In this document: positions 1 to 6,829 of the stretch, one piece after another | Layout of the letters: every line of letters starts with the position of its first letter | How positions within the stretch are numbered: the stretch's first letter is position 1 | NCBI GenBank assembly: GCA_947589175.1 | Contig: CANPZR010000015.1 | Location: 1 to 21,792 of the forward strand | Direction of reading: 5' to 3' | Origin: an uncultured Lachnospiraceae bacterium | GTDB lineage: Bacteria > Bacillota > Clostridia > Lachnospirales > Lachnospiraceae | Length of the DNA stretch: 21,792 nt | Translations under genes and position numbers: made by a program | The notes under the pieces: generated by a model | What the model was told of the DNA's origin: nothing | What the model saw: only the letters and a program-made list of their open reading frames with translations | Databases searched by the model: none

Positions 1-413
1 CTCTGGGAGATACCGGCTATGTAATGCATGACTACTACGTCCGCGTACTGCTTCGGCAGGCTGCGCATCCAAAGTTCCGTTTCCAAATTTTCCATCTCCA
101 TGTCGCTTGTGGAGTAATAGGTCTCCACTTCATAGCGCTCCAGAGACACTTCCATCTCCATCCTCTTGCATCTTCGGCGGTACATGTCAATCGCCGTGCG
201 CTCCGCCATCGTGATGAGCAGAGCCTTTGTCTCCTGGCTGTCCACATCGGCTATTTCATCCAGACAGAGCATGACCTTCTCCCATACATGGATATCCGCG
301 TCCTCAGCGTCCTCCTCCGAATGCAGAATACTCAACGTAACATTATGAATCAGCACGGCATAGCGTCTGAACAGCCGACTCACTTTTTCCGAATCGTTGT
401 TTTCGCTCCTCAT
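1..413 (-). CDS. ECF-type RNA polymerase sigma factor, 3' end cut by the window edge
   Basis: The minus strand reads an open frame from an ATG at 413 to the window edge, about 137 residues without a stop. The product begins MRSENNDSEKVSRLF. Its middle stretch (MAERTAIDMYRRRCKR) is typical of sigma-70 region 2 of ECF factors, and the last visible stretch (LPKQYADVVVMHYIAGIS) is the start of the region 4 helix-turn-helix. Such proteins direct RNA polymerase to a small stress or envelope regulon. The start is supported by a GGAGGGAGG ribosome binding site just upstream. The rest of region 4 and any anti-sigma partner lie outside the window. Family call is firm; regulon and subgroup cannot be judged. 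Confidence 0.82.
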   Translation of the reverse strand, partial: MRSENNDSEKVSRLFRRYAVLIHNVTLSILHSEEDAEDADIHVWEKVMLCLDEIADVDSQETKALLITMAERTAIDMYRRRCKRMEMEVSLERYEVETYYSTSDMEMENLETELWMRSLPKQYADVVVMHYIAGISQ

Positions 414-495
414 ATGCCTCCCTCCATCTTTTCCCCCCTATACTATATAAAACGCATCAGAAGGACAAAACCTAACAAAAAATTTTAATTTTTTC

Positions 496-527
496 AAAAA
501 AAATACTCCGCCATCTGCTGCGGAGCA
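496..527 (-). terminator. Intrinsic terminator of purA
   Basis: Read on the minus strand, an 8-bp stem (arms 520-527 and 504-511, one G-U pair) with an 8-nt loop is followed by eight T residues (496-503). It begins 15 nt after the purA stop codon and separates purA from the sigma factor gene. Confidence 0.9.
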
Positions 528-542
528 TTTTACACTATAATC

Positions 543-1817
543 TTATCGATGAATAATCTCGTGGCGTCCCGGCCCGTTGGATACCATCTTGACCGGCACC
601 TCCAGCTCTTTTTCAATAAACTCAATGTAGCGGCGGCAGTTCTCCGGGAGCTTTTCGTACTCGGTAATGCCTCGGATTTCGCTCTTCCAGCCCGGCAGCA
701 CCTCGTACACCGGCTTTGCCTTCTTCAGATCTCTCGTGGTGGGGAAATCTCTGGTCACCTTTCCGTCGATCTCATAGCCCACGCACACCGGCAGCTCATC
801 CAGATACCCCAGCACGTCTAATACCGTGAGCGCCACTTCCGTCGCTCCCTGGACGCGGCAGCCGTAGCGGCTTGCCACGGCGTCGAACCATCCCATTCTG
901 CGGGGGCGTCCCGTGGTGGCGCCGTACTCCCCGCCATCTCCGCCCCGGCGGCGCAGCTCGTCGGCCTCGTCGCCGAAAATCTCACTGACAAACTCGCCCG
1001 CGCCCACGGCGCTGGAATAAGCCTTTACAACGGTGACAATCCTCTTGATCTCATAGGGCGGCACGCCCGCGCCGATCGCGCCGTATCCCGCCAGCGTGGA
1101 CGAAGATGTGACCATCGGATAAATGCCGTGGTCCGGATCCTTCAGCGAGCCGAGCTGCCCCTCTAACAGAATCCGCTTTCCCTCCTTGCCCGCCTCATAC
1201 AGATAGGCGGACACGTCGCACACATAGGGCTCGACCATCCTGCGGTACTCCGCTAATGTGTCCATCAGCTCGTCTACGTTCAGGGACGGCTTGTGGTAGA
1301 GATGCTCTAACAGCACATTTTTCTTTTCGCATATATTTTCCAGCTTTTCTCGCAGGAGCTCCTCGTCAAAAAGCTCCGACACCTGGATTCCTGTCTTTGC
1401 GTATTTATCGGAATAGAATGGCGCGATGCCGGACTTGGTGGAGCCGAAGGACTTCCCTGCCAGACGTTCTTCCTCGTACTGGTCGAATAAAATATGATAT
1501 GGCATGACAATCTGGGCCCTGTCGCTGACCCTGATCTTCGGCATCGGAACGCCCCTGTCCACAATCCCCTGAATCTCCTTGAACAGATCCGGGATGTTCA
1601 GCGCTACTCCGTTGCCGATCACGCTGGTAGTATGATTGTAAAATACGCCGGATGGGAGAATGTGAAGCGCGAACTTTCCATAGTCGTTGACAATGGTGTG
1701 TCCGGCGTTGCTTCCGCCCTGAAAGCGCACGATGATGTCGGATTCCTCACCCAGCATATCCGTGATCTTGCCCTTTCCCTCATCGCCCCAGTTGGCTCCC
1801 ACTACTGCTGTTACCAT
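543..1817 (-). CDS. purA: Adenylosuccinate synthetase
   Basis: Catalyses GTP-dependent condensation of IMP with aspartate to adenylosuccinate, the first committed step from IMP to AMP, in the cytoplasm. The 424-residue length matches the family. The GTP loop GDEGKGK is at residues 11-17 (catalytic Asp12), and the GSNAGHT motif places the catalytic His at residue 40. An ATG six bases upstream (1823) is in frame, but it sits only 1 nt from the AAGGAGG ribosome binding site (1825-1831), while the ATG at 1817 has a 7-nt spacing, so 1817 is preferred. The gene has its own promoter and terminator and looks monocistronic. Two small hairpins lie in its leader, one (TCCCG/CGGGA) directly before the binding site. 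Confidence 0.97.
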   Translation of the reverse strand: MVTAVVGANWGDEGKGKITDMLGEESDIIVRFQGGSNAGHTIVNDYGKFALHILPSGVFYNHTTSVIGNGVALNIPDLFKEIQGIVDRGVPMPKIRVSDRAQIVMPYHILFDQYEEERLAGKSFGSTKSGIAPFYSDKYAKTGIQVSELFDEELLREKLENICEKKNVLLEHLYHKPSLNVDELMDTLAEYRRMVEPYVCDVSAYLYEAGKEGKRILLEGQLGSLKDPDHGIYPMVTSSSTLAGYGAIGAGVPPYEIKRIVTVVKAYSSAVGAGEFVSEIFGDEADELRRRGGDGGEYGATTGRPRRMGWFDAVASRYGCRVQGATEVALTVLDVLGYLDELPVCVGYEIDGKVTRDFPTTRDLKKAKPVYEVLPGWKSEIRGITEYEKLPENCRRYIEFIEKELEVPVKMVSNGPGRHEIIHR

Positions 1818-1884
1818 AGCCATTCCTCCTTAGAGTCCCGTACTTTCGGGATTTTCTTATTTGCGTAAACGCACATACGCATTT

Positions 1885-1913
1885 ATTATACACGAAACCG
1901 CACATTTCAGCAA
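1885..1913 (-). promoter_or_regulatory. Probable purA promoter
   Basis: On the minus strand a perfect TATAAT (1885-1890) lies 17 bp from TTGCTG (1908-1913), a weak -35 match. The predicted transcript has a leader of about 60 nt before the purA ATG. Confidence 0.6.
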
Positions 1914-1940
1914 CTTTTTTTTCAAAACGCGCGGCGAGCG

Positions 1941-2912
1941 TCATTCACTCTCGCCCAAAATTTTCTGGCACTGGGCGAACCGCTCCTTGGGCCAGTCCGT
2001 CGAGGTGTGTATATTTAAAATGCTCGGCGTCTCGTGGGCGGCGTTGTAATACCACATGGCCGCCTCCGCGTAATCCTCTTTTCCGAAAAAGTACTCGCCC
2101 AGCTCGTAGCACATCTCCGCCGAGCCCTCCGTGAGCAGGTCCTTGAGCGACATCTTCAATAGCTGGTGGACGTCCCCCCGGATCCGCGCCGCCCGGCACA
2201 CGATGCACACCGCCTCTTTTACTTCATCTAAGCTCCTCTCCGGATCGATCGCCGTGAGCGCGAAGAAGGGCTCCGCCTCCAGAAAGTCCTCGTCGTCCCC
2301 GGATATATACAGCTCCATCGCGTACATGTGGTGCAGGCGCTTAGAGAGCCGCAGCCCGCCCCGGATGTGCTTCTGAAACACGGCAAAATCCCGCTTGGCG
2401 TGGTTTTCGCCCGGATAGTGCCCGATCACGATATCCGAGTCATAGATGATCGGGTCCAGGCGGATCATCTCGTGAATCGGCTCTGTCCAGATGAACTGCC
2501 GCAGCCGCTTAAAGAGCTTGGGGCGCAGCTCCTCGTCAAAATTGTAGGCGGTGCCGTGGGAGAGCTGGTTTCCGTAGCGCATCTGAACGATGTCAATTTC
2601 CGGCAGAAGCACCTTTTTCAGCTCCAGAAACAGCTGACGGTTCTCCGCGTCCACGACCTCGTCCGCGTCCGCCGAGTATATATAGTCCTTGGTCGCCTTG
2701 GAAAAGGCAAAATTCCTGGCGGCGGAAAAATCGTCGATCCACGCGAAATCATAGATCCGGTCGGTGTACCGCGCCGCGATCTCCTTGGTCTGATCCGACG
2801 AGCCCGTGTCCACGATGACAATCTCATCCATCAGGTCCGCGATGCTGTCCAGACACCGCGCCAGCCGGTCCTCCTCATTTTTTACAATCATGCAACAGCT
2901 GATTTCTATCAT
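1941..2912 (-). CDS. Family 2 glycosyltransferase with C-terminal helical repeats
   Basis: Predicted inverting GT-A glycosyltransferase of 323 residues. The N-terminal half carries the GT2 hallmarks: MIVKNEEDRLARCLDSI near residue 8, VDTGSSDQT at 34-42, and the metal/nucleotide-sugar DxD as ADADE (D82, D84). The C-terminal part (about 200-320) is Ala/Leu/Glu-rich helix resembling TPR repeats, a combination common in SunS-like and cell-surface glycosyltransferases of Clostridia. Acceptor and sugar cannot be deduced, and no precursor peptide or polysaccharide cluster is adjacent. The start is supported by GGAGGT about 7 nt upstream. It lies 114 bp downstream of recJ on the same strand, with a structured leader between them. 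It ends just before the purA -35 region. Confidence 0.88.
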   Translation of the reverse strand: MIEISCCMIVKNEEDRLARCLDSIADLMDEIVIVDTGSSDQTKEIAARYTDRIYDFAWIDDFSAARNFAFSKATKDYIYSADADEVVDAENRQLFLELKKVLLPEIDIVQMRYGNQLSHGTAYNFDEELRPKLFKRLRQFIWTEPIHEMIRLDPIIYDSDIVIGHYPGENHAKRDFAVFQKHIRGGLRLSKRLHHMYAMELYISGDDEDFLEAEPFFALTAIDPERSLDEVKEAVCIVCRAARIRGDVHQLLKMSLKDLLTEGSAEMCYELGEYFFGKEDYAEAAMWYYNAAHETPSILNIHTSTDWPKERFAQCQKILGESE

Positions 2913-2937
2913 ATCTTATACCTCCATACATTATTTT

Positions 2938-2957
2938 CATTCCGGAGCGTTTACGCG
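2938..2957 (-). repeat. 20-nt motif in the glycosyltransferase leader, also present before prmA
   Basis: Read on the minus strand the sequence is CGCGTAAACGCTCCGGAATG, identical to 13422-13441 on the plus strand. In both places it lies in a 5' leader just downstream of a GATGrAG/CTyCATC-type hairpin. Confidence 0.8.
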
Positions 2958-2991
2958 GCAATGCGATGGAGAAAAACGGTGACGCTCCATC
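2944..2991 (-). promoter_or_regulatory. Two mutually exclusive hairpins in the glycosyltransferase leader
   Basis: On the minus strand GATGGAG (2985-2991) can pair with CTCCATC (2965-2971), while the overlapping GGAGCGT (2982-2988) can pair with ACGCTCC (2944-2950). Both stems are 7 bp and share bases 2985-2988, so only one can form. No T tract follows, so this is not a plain terminator. Confidence 0.45.
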
Positions 2992-3026
2992 ACAGTTTGA
3001 CATGTGAAAATATTATTTTCGCGCTT

Positions 3027-4802
3027 TTACCGCGGCACATGGCAATAATTTAAAATCTGAATCTGGATATTTTTCATGCCCTGGTACTCGTCCACCATCG
3101 GATAATAGGTAAACGCCACGTCCAGATTGTTCTCCCGCCCCTCATACATCCGGGACAGCTCCCGCTCCCCCCATATCTCCCTCACAAACTCATCGAACCG
3201 GTCTGCCTCCCAGAACAGCAGGGCGTCAATCTGGGAGTTCCGGTCATTTTCCACCCGGAATTTGAGGATATTTCCCTCTTTTCCCAGCCGCCTCGCCCGG
3301 CGGATCTTAAAGTGCTGCTCCGCGAAAACAGGCTTGGGATTGCCGGTCCCGAAGGGTTCCAGCCGATTCAGCTCCTCCACGAGCCGCTCCGTCGCGAACC
3401 CAATCGGCATAGCGGCGTCGATCCGCACCTCGGGGCAAAAGTCATCCTCCGTCAGCGTCGCCTGCTCGTTCAGCCGCCGGGAGAGCTCGTCGATATTCTC
3501 CGCGGGGAGAGTCAGCCCCGCCGCCATTTTGTGGCCGCCGAACCGGACAAACAGCTCGCTGCACTGGAACAGCTCCTGAAACATATCGTAGCTCTCGATG
3601 GAGCGCCCGGAGCCCTTGAGCATCCCGCCCTCCGTTTCCGTGAAAATAATCGCCGGATGGTGGTAGCGCTCCTTCACCCGCCCGGCGATGATGCCCGCCA
3701 GGCTCTCGTGGGTGTCGGGCAGCACCGTCAGCAGCACGGAGGGAAGTCCTCCCTCTCTCTCCGCCCGGCTGTCTATGAGCGCAAACGCCTTCTTCGCGCC
3801 CTCCTCCGTCATCGCCTTTCGCTCCTCGTTGATGCTCTTTAACTCCTCCGCCCGCTCAAGAGCCCGCTCCCAATCCTCCTCCATGAGCAGGCCGAAGGAC
3901 TCCGCCACGGTGGAAATGCGGCCCGGCGCGTTGAAGCAGGGGCCGATTACAAATCCGATCTTGCTGGCGCGGATTTCTGTCTTCGGCGCGTCCTCGCCCC
4001 CCAGGCCCATCACTGTCAGGAGCGCCCGCAGACCCGTATTTTTCGTATGTTTCAGAGCCGCCAGACCCTCCTTCACCAGAATCCGGTTCTCGCCCATAAG
4101 CTCCATCACATCCGCCACCGTCGCAATCGCCACATACTCCAGAAGGTCCCATTTTTCTTCCTCCGGAATCTCCCACCGGTCGTAGAGGGCGCACAGGAGC
4201 TTGAACGCCACGCCGCAGCCGCACAGGTTCTTGTAGGGGTAGGTCTCGCCCTCCTGCTTCGGATCGAGAATCCCGTCCGCCTCCGGCAGCTCCCCCTGAA
4301 CCTCGTGGTGGTCCGTGACAAGAACCGTCAGCCCCATCTGCCTGGCAAGCTTCACCTCGTCCTTCGCCGCGATTCCGTTGTCGCAGGTCACTAACAGGCT
4401 CCGCCCGTCCGCGCACGCCTCCCTCACAATGCGCTCGTTGAGCCCGTAGCCCTCCTTCACCCGGTCGGGCGTGTAAATTCGGCTGTCCATCCCCAGCCGC
4501 CCAAAGCCCTTCCAGAGTATGTAGGCGGAAAAAATGCCGTCACAGTCAAAATCCGACGCAATGGCAATCCGCTCTCCCCGCTCCTTCGCCCGGGCGATTA
4601 ACTCCACCGCCCTCTCCATTCCCTTCATCCGGTACGGTTCCGGCAGATCCTCTCTCGTCCCGTTCAGATACAGCCGCATTTTCTCCGGCTTCATCACTCC
4701 CCGGTTCACCATACAGCGCACCGCCAGGGGCGATATTCCCAATTTTCCAGCAAGGTCGTCAAAATCCGCCCGCTTTGTTTCCAGTATCCATTTTTCCCGC
4801 AT
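3027..4802 (-). CDS. recJ: Single-stranded-DNA-specific exonuclease RecJ (DHH family)
   Basis: 5'-3' single-strand DNA exonuclease of the DHH phosphoesterase superfamily, acting in recombination and base-excision or mismatch repair. Motif I is SDFDCDG (residues 83-89), motif II TCDNGI (139-144), and the family-defining DHH is at 164-166. The DHHA1 motif GGHKMAAGL follows further on. The 591-residue length is near the E. coli protein and shorter than Bacillus RecJ, which has a C-terminal extension. AGAGGTGA lies about 7 nt before the ATG, and a TATACT -10 element sits just upstream (4825-4830). It may be co-transcribed with the downstream glycosyltransferase gene. Confidence 0.95.
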   Translation of the reverse strand: MREKWILETKRADFDDLAGKLGISPLAVRCMVNRGVMKPEKMRLYLNGTREDLPEPYRMKGMERAVELIARAKERGERIAIASDFDCDGIFSAYILWKGFGRLGMDSRIYTPDRVKEGYGLNERIVREACADGRSLLVTCDNGIAAKDEVKLARQMGLTVLVTDHHEVQGELPEADGILDPKQEGETYPYKNLCGCGVAFKLLCALYDRWEIPEEEKWDLLEYVAIATVADVMELMGENRILVKEGLAALKHTKNTGLRALLTVMGLGGEDAPKTEIRASKIGFVIGPCFNAPGRISTVAESFGLLMEEDWERALERAEELKSINEERKAMTEEGAKKAFALIDSRAEREGGLPSVLLTVLPDTHESLAGIIAGRVKERYHHPAIIFTETEGGMLKGSGRSIESYDMFQELFQCSELFVRFGGHKMAAGLTLPAENIDELSRRLNEQATLTEDDFCPEVRIDAAMPIGFATERLVEELNRLEPFGTGNPKPVFAEQHFKIRRARRLGKEGNILKFRVENDRNSQIDALLFWEADRFDEFVREIWGERELSRMYEGRENNLDVAFTYYPMVDEYQGMKNIQIQILNYCHVPR

Positions 4803-4824
4803 CCGCTGTTCACCTCTGTCATTA

Positions 4825-4854
4825 AGTATAATGGATTTGCGGCATATTTGCCAG
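4825..4854 (-). promoter_or_regulatory. Possible recJ promoter
   Basis: Minus strand CTGGCA (4849-4854), 18-bp spacer, TATACT (4825-4830). Transcription would start only about 15 nt before the recJ ATG. The -35 match is 4 of 6. Confidence 0.5.
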
Positions 4855-4871
4855 AAATTTTTTTATTGACA

Positions 4872-4900
4872 TTGAAAGGAGCCTGCCAATGTGATATAGT
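4872..4900 (+). promoter_or_regulatory. Promoter of the acidic protein gene at 5008, extended -10 type
   Basis: TTGAAA (4872-4877), 17-bp spacer, TATAGT (4895-4900) preceded by TG-A, giving an extended -10 element. It is divergent from the recJ promoter and leaves a leader of about 100 nt. Confidence 0.7.
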
Positions 4901-4912
4901 AAATATGTGTGC

Positions 4913-4981
4913 CAGATACCAGGGCTGAAATATAAGGAGAATCACAGTATCTGACCATTTTCTTGAAGTCACAAAAATGGT
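4913..4981 (+). promoter_or_regulatory. Structured 5' leader with two inverted repeats
   Basis: CAGATAC (4913-4919) is perfectly complementary to GTATCTG (4947-4953), enclosing 27 nt that include an unused AAGGAG. Directly after it, ACCATTTT (4954-4961) pairs with AAAATGGT (4974-4981), followed by a weak T-rich stretch. The two stems abut. I could not match this to a named riboswitch. Confidence 0.4.
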
Positions 4982-5007
4982 GCTTTTATTAAAGAAAAAG
5001 GGGGATA

Positions 5008-5604
5008 ATGATGTTTAAATTAGGAGAATCTGAATTTGAGGTCGAAACGGCAGAGTTATATGCCGTATTCCAGACATGGGACGATGAAGCGGACACATCT
5101 CTTGTATGGTGCATCAATATTGATATGGAAGAAGGGACGCTCGCTCCGGAGGACGAAGATGACGAGGACGAAGAAACCGTCAGCCCCAACCTGTACCACG
5201 AAAACGGCTTTCGGATCGAGCAGGCCCATTCGTGGAAGGAACTGGAGGGCGTTGTGCTGGAGTGGGAGGAAGAGGAAAATGACAACGGCGAAGACGCCGG
5301 ATTTATCCACACATTTGATACCGAGATGATAACGGAAGGCAAAATCGAATTTTTAGAGAGAAATGGCGACAAATATCTGACGAGATGGTCCGGCGTGACA
5401 GAATATGAAACGCCCTTTGAATTTGAGGGAGAATTGGAATTTACCGGAATCCTGGCAGACAGCGCGTCGATCTTAAATCAGGAGGAATTAAAGTCAGCGC
5501 TGGCGCCGTTTATTGATATGGACGAGTTTGAGTGCGTGCCGGAGGAGAGCTACGACAAGGACGACGGCGAGCGGCATTATAGGTGGAAATGCGTGCTGAA
5601 ATGA
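5008..5604 (+). CDS. Acidic protein of unknown function
   Basis: I do not recognise this 198-residue protein. It is soluble in appearance (no signal peptide or membrane segment) and very acidic, with a run of Asp/Glu around residues 48-57 (EDEDDEDEE) and another near 88-93 (WEEEEN). Aromatic residues and alternating beta-like segments suggest a compact beta-rich fold. Extreme acidity with small size is seen among immunity proteins and DNA mimics, but there is no toxin next to it, so this is only a possibility. Two ATGs in tandem (5008, 5011) follow the GGGGG binding site; the second has the better spacing of 6 nt. It is a single-gene unit with its own promoter, structured leader and terminator. 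Confidence 0.8.
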   Translation: MMFKLGESEFEVETAELYAVFQTWDDEADTSLVWCINIDMEEGTLAPEDEDDEDEETVSPNLYHENGFRIEQAHSWKELEGVVLEWEEEENDNGEDAGFIHTFDTEMITEGKIEFLERNGDKYLTRWSGVTEYETPFEFEGELEFTGILADSASILNQEELKSALAPFIDMDEFECVPEESYDKDDGERHYRWKCVLK

Positions 5605-5614
5605 GTAGATTTGC

Positions 5615-5638
5615 GAATAATAAATAGGCCGCGATTAA
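5615..5638 (+). repeat. 24-bp direct repeat, copy 1
   Basis: Begins GAATAATAAATAGGCCG and ends GATTAA. It matches 6664-6687 at 23 of 24 positions. Each copy is followed by an AGCCC/GGGCT hairpin. The two copies bracket the PadR/DUF1700 gene pair. Confidence 0.85.
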
Positions 5639-5666
5639 AAGCCCCCTGCAAAACGGAGGGCTTTTT
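5637..5666 (+). terminator. Intrinsic terminator, probably serving both strands
   Basis: AAAAGCCC (5637-5644) pairs with GGGCTTTT (5658-5665), with the stem continuing past one mismatch, followed by five T residues on the plus strand. On the minus strand it also reads as a GC stem with a short T-rich tail, so it can end the membrane protein gene at 5696 as well. Confidence 0.85.
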
Positions 5667-5695
5667 CCTTTGAACCCTGATTTTTAGCAACAAAG

Positions 5696-6166
5696 CTACG
5701 CTATCTTTCTCCGCAGCACCAGGGCAGTCGAAAGGCTCCCAACAAAAATAACACAAAGGACGATCAACAGCATTTCCGGCGTGCCTATTCCCTGCGGTCC
5801 CGCCATGAAAAAAGCGTCCGCATCCGCATGTGCATTTACAAATTGCAAAATCCTGTTCTGTCTTACATACATAAAGAGAATCATGAACAGAACCAGCAAA
5901 AGCGAAATATAATTTACAGCCCGGCATATCTTCCACGAAATCAGCATCCGGCGGTCTAATAAAAGCCCCTCCTCCGCCAGACAGGCATTGATTTCCCCGC
6001 ACACTTCTTCCGGAGTACCTATTTCCCGTATTATTTCCTCCATAGATTTCCCGTCCTCGCGCTTTTCAGAAACTCTTTCCCGGATTGACGCAAGCAGCTC
6101 CTTCTGTTTCTTTTTTCCGCATAAAATTCCCGCTTTTATTCTTCTGAAATATTGCCGTTCACTCAT
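5696..6166 (-). CDS. DUF1700 (HAAS-type) membrane protein paired with PadR
   Basis: A 156-residue protein with a charged cytoplasmic N-terminal region of about 75 residues (KKKQKELLASIRERVSEK, then GTPEEVCGEIN). Two hydrophobic segments follow, around 85-103 (ISLLLVLFMILFMYV) and 133-150 (LLIVLCVIFVGSLSTALVL). This layout, and its place 42 bp behind a padR gene, fit the DUF1700/HAAS group of small membrane proteins commonly co-transcribed with PadR regulators. The role is not established; sensing of envelope or cationic stress upstream of PadR is a reasonable guess. GGAGG lies 6 nt before the ATG. No catalytic motif is visible. Confidence 0.72.
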   Translation of the reverse strand: MSERQYFRRIKAGILCGKKKQKELLASIRERVSEKREDGKSMEEIIREIGTPEEVCGEINACLAEEGLLLDRRMLISWKICRAVNYISLLLVLFMILFMYVRQNRILQFVNAHADADAFFMAGPQGIGTPEMLLIVLCVIFVGSLSTALVLRRKIA

Positions 6167-6208
6167 TTTAATCCTCCATTCTGAAGCGCATCGGCGTGAT
6201 TATTCACG

Positions 6209-6547
6209 CTATGCCCCCTCTAACAATTTCTCCATATCGCTGACAAGCAAATGCCAGATTGACAATAATTTCCCTAACTGCTCTTCTCCCGACGACGTTA
6301 TGGCGTACACCTTTCTAAGCCTCGCCCCCCCTTCGTCAATTCTGCTCTCGCATGTCACAAAGCCATTGTCCTGCAGCCGGTACAGCCGGGGATACAGCGT
6401 CCCCTCTTTTAATGTGCCAAATACCCGGGACAATCTCTTGATCTCTTTCAGAAATTCATACCCATAATAATCCCGGCTTTTCAGCATATTTAAAAGAATA
6501 ATGTCAAGCAGTCCTCTTTTTAATTGCTTTTCCGCATCAAGCTCCAT
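6209..6547 (-). CDS. PadR-family transcriptional regulator
   Basis: A 112-residue winged-helix repressor. The N-terminal half has the PadR signature: RGLLDIILLNMLKSRDYYGYEF, then LKEGTLYPRLYRLQDNGFV, where the EGTLYPRL segment is the recognition helix and turn. The later KVYAITSSGEEQL is the conserved wing region. The C-terminal helix is the dimerisation helix, and the short length places it in the small PadR-s2-like group. GGAGGA lies about 5 nt upstream of the start. Its own promoter overlaps an 11-bp-arm palindrome (6559-6589), which strongly suggests autorepression of the padR-DUF1700 operon. Confidence 0.92.
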   Translation of the reverse strand: MELDAEKQLKRGLLDIILLNMLKSRDYYGYEFLKEIKRLSRVFGTLKEGTLYPRLYRLQDNGFVTCESRIDEGGARLRKVYAITSSGEEQLGKLLSIWHLLVSDMEKLLEGA

Positions 6548-6558
6548 ACTTTCCTCCC

Positions 6559-6610
6559 GCTATATATTTTGTACTACTAAATATATAGCATAAAGTAATT
6601 GCGTTGTCAA
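6559..6610 (-). promoter_or_regulatory. padR promoter with overlapping PadR operator
   Basis: TTGACA (6605-6610) and TATATA (6582-6587) are separated by 17 bp on the minus strand. A perfect inverted repeat, GCTATATATTT (6559-6569) and AAATATATAGC (6579-6589) around a 9-nt centre, covers the -10 and transcription start. PadR proteins typically bind AT-rich dyads of this kind. Confidence 0.8.
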
Positions 6611-6663
6611 GAAGAATTTTTCATTTGTAAATGGTTGTAAATTTTACATTGAATTGACCATGA

Positions 6664-6687
6664 GAATAATAAATAGGCCGTGATTAA
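6664..6687 (+). repeat. 24-bp direct repeat, copy 2
   Basis: Differs from copy 1 (5615-5638) at one base (T6681 for C5632). Unlike copy 1 it does not follow a plus-strand gene. Confidence 0.85.
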
Positions 6688-6696
6688 GTAATATTA

Positions 6697-6719
6697 AGCC
6701 CTCCATAAAGCGGAGGGCT
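6697..6719 (-). terminator. Hairpin, possible terminator of the Rpn-like gene
   Basis: A perfect 8-bp stem, AGCCCTCC (6697-6704) and GGAGGGCT (6712-6719), 7-nt loop. On the minus strand it is followed only by a mixed T/A stretch, so termination may be weak. It stands 110 bp beyond the stop codon of the nuclease-family gene; nothing else was recognised in 6720-6829. Confidence 0.5.
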
Positions 6720-6829
6720 ACAATCTGCATCCAGAATCAGAGTGCCCCTATCGTCAGTTGCCGAATCGTCGCTGTCCGAATCAGCCCCTCCTCGAGAACA
6801 GGTAGACATACTGCTTTTAACGGAGGCCC

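Noticed and set aside
413..480. Autoregulated ECF-type promoter before the sigma factor gene
   Set aside because: TTGTCC and TATAGT occur at poor spacing and no clear ECF -35/-10 pair could be assigned, so no promoter is claimed.
2328..3053. 241-codon plus-strand frame across the glycosyltransferase gene
   Set aside because: Antisense shadow with no recognisable motif; the minus-strand frame has the GT2 motifs, a binding site and a matching length.
4913..4981. Possible riboswitch before the acidic protein gene
   Set aside because: The stems are real, but I could not match the conserved core of any named class, so it is listed only as a structured leader.
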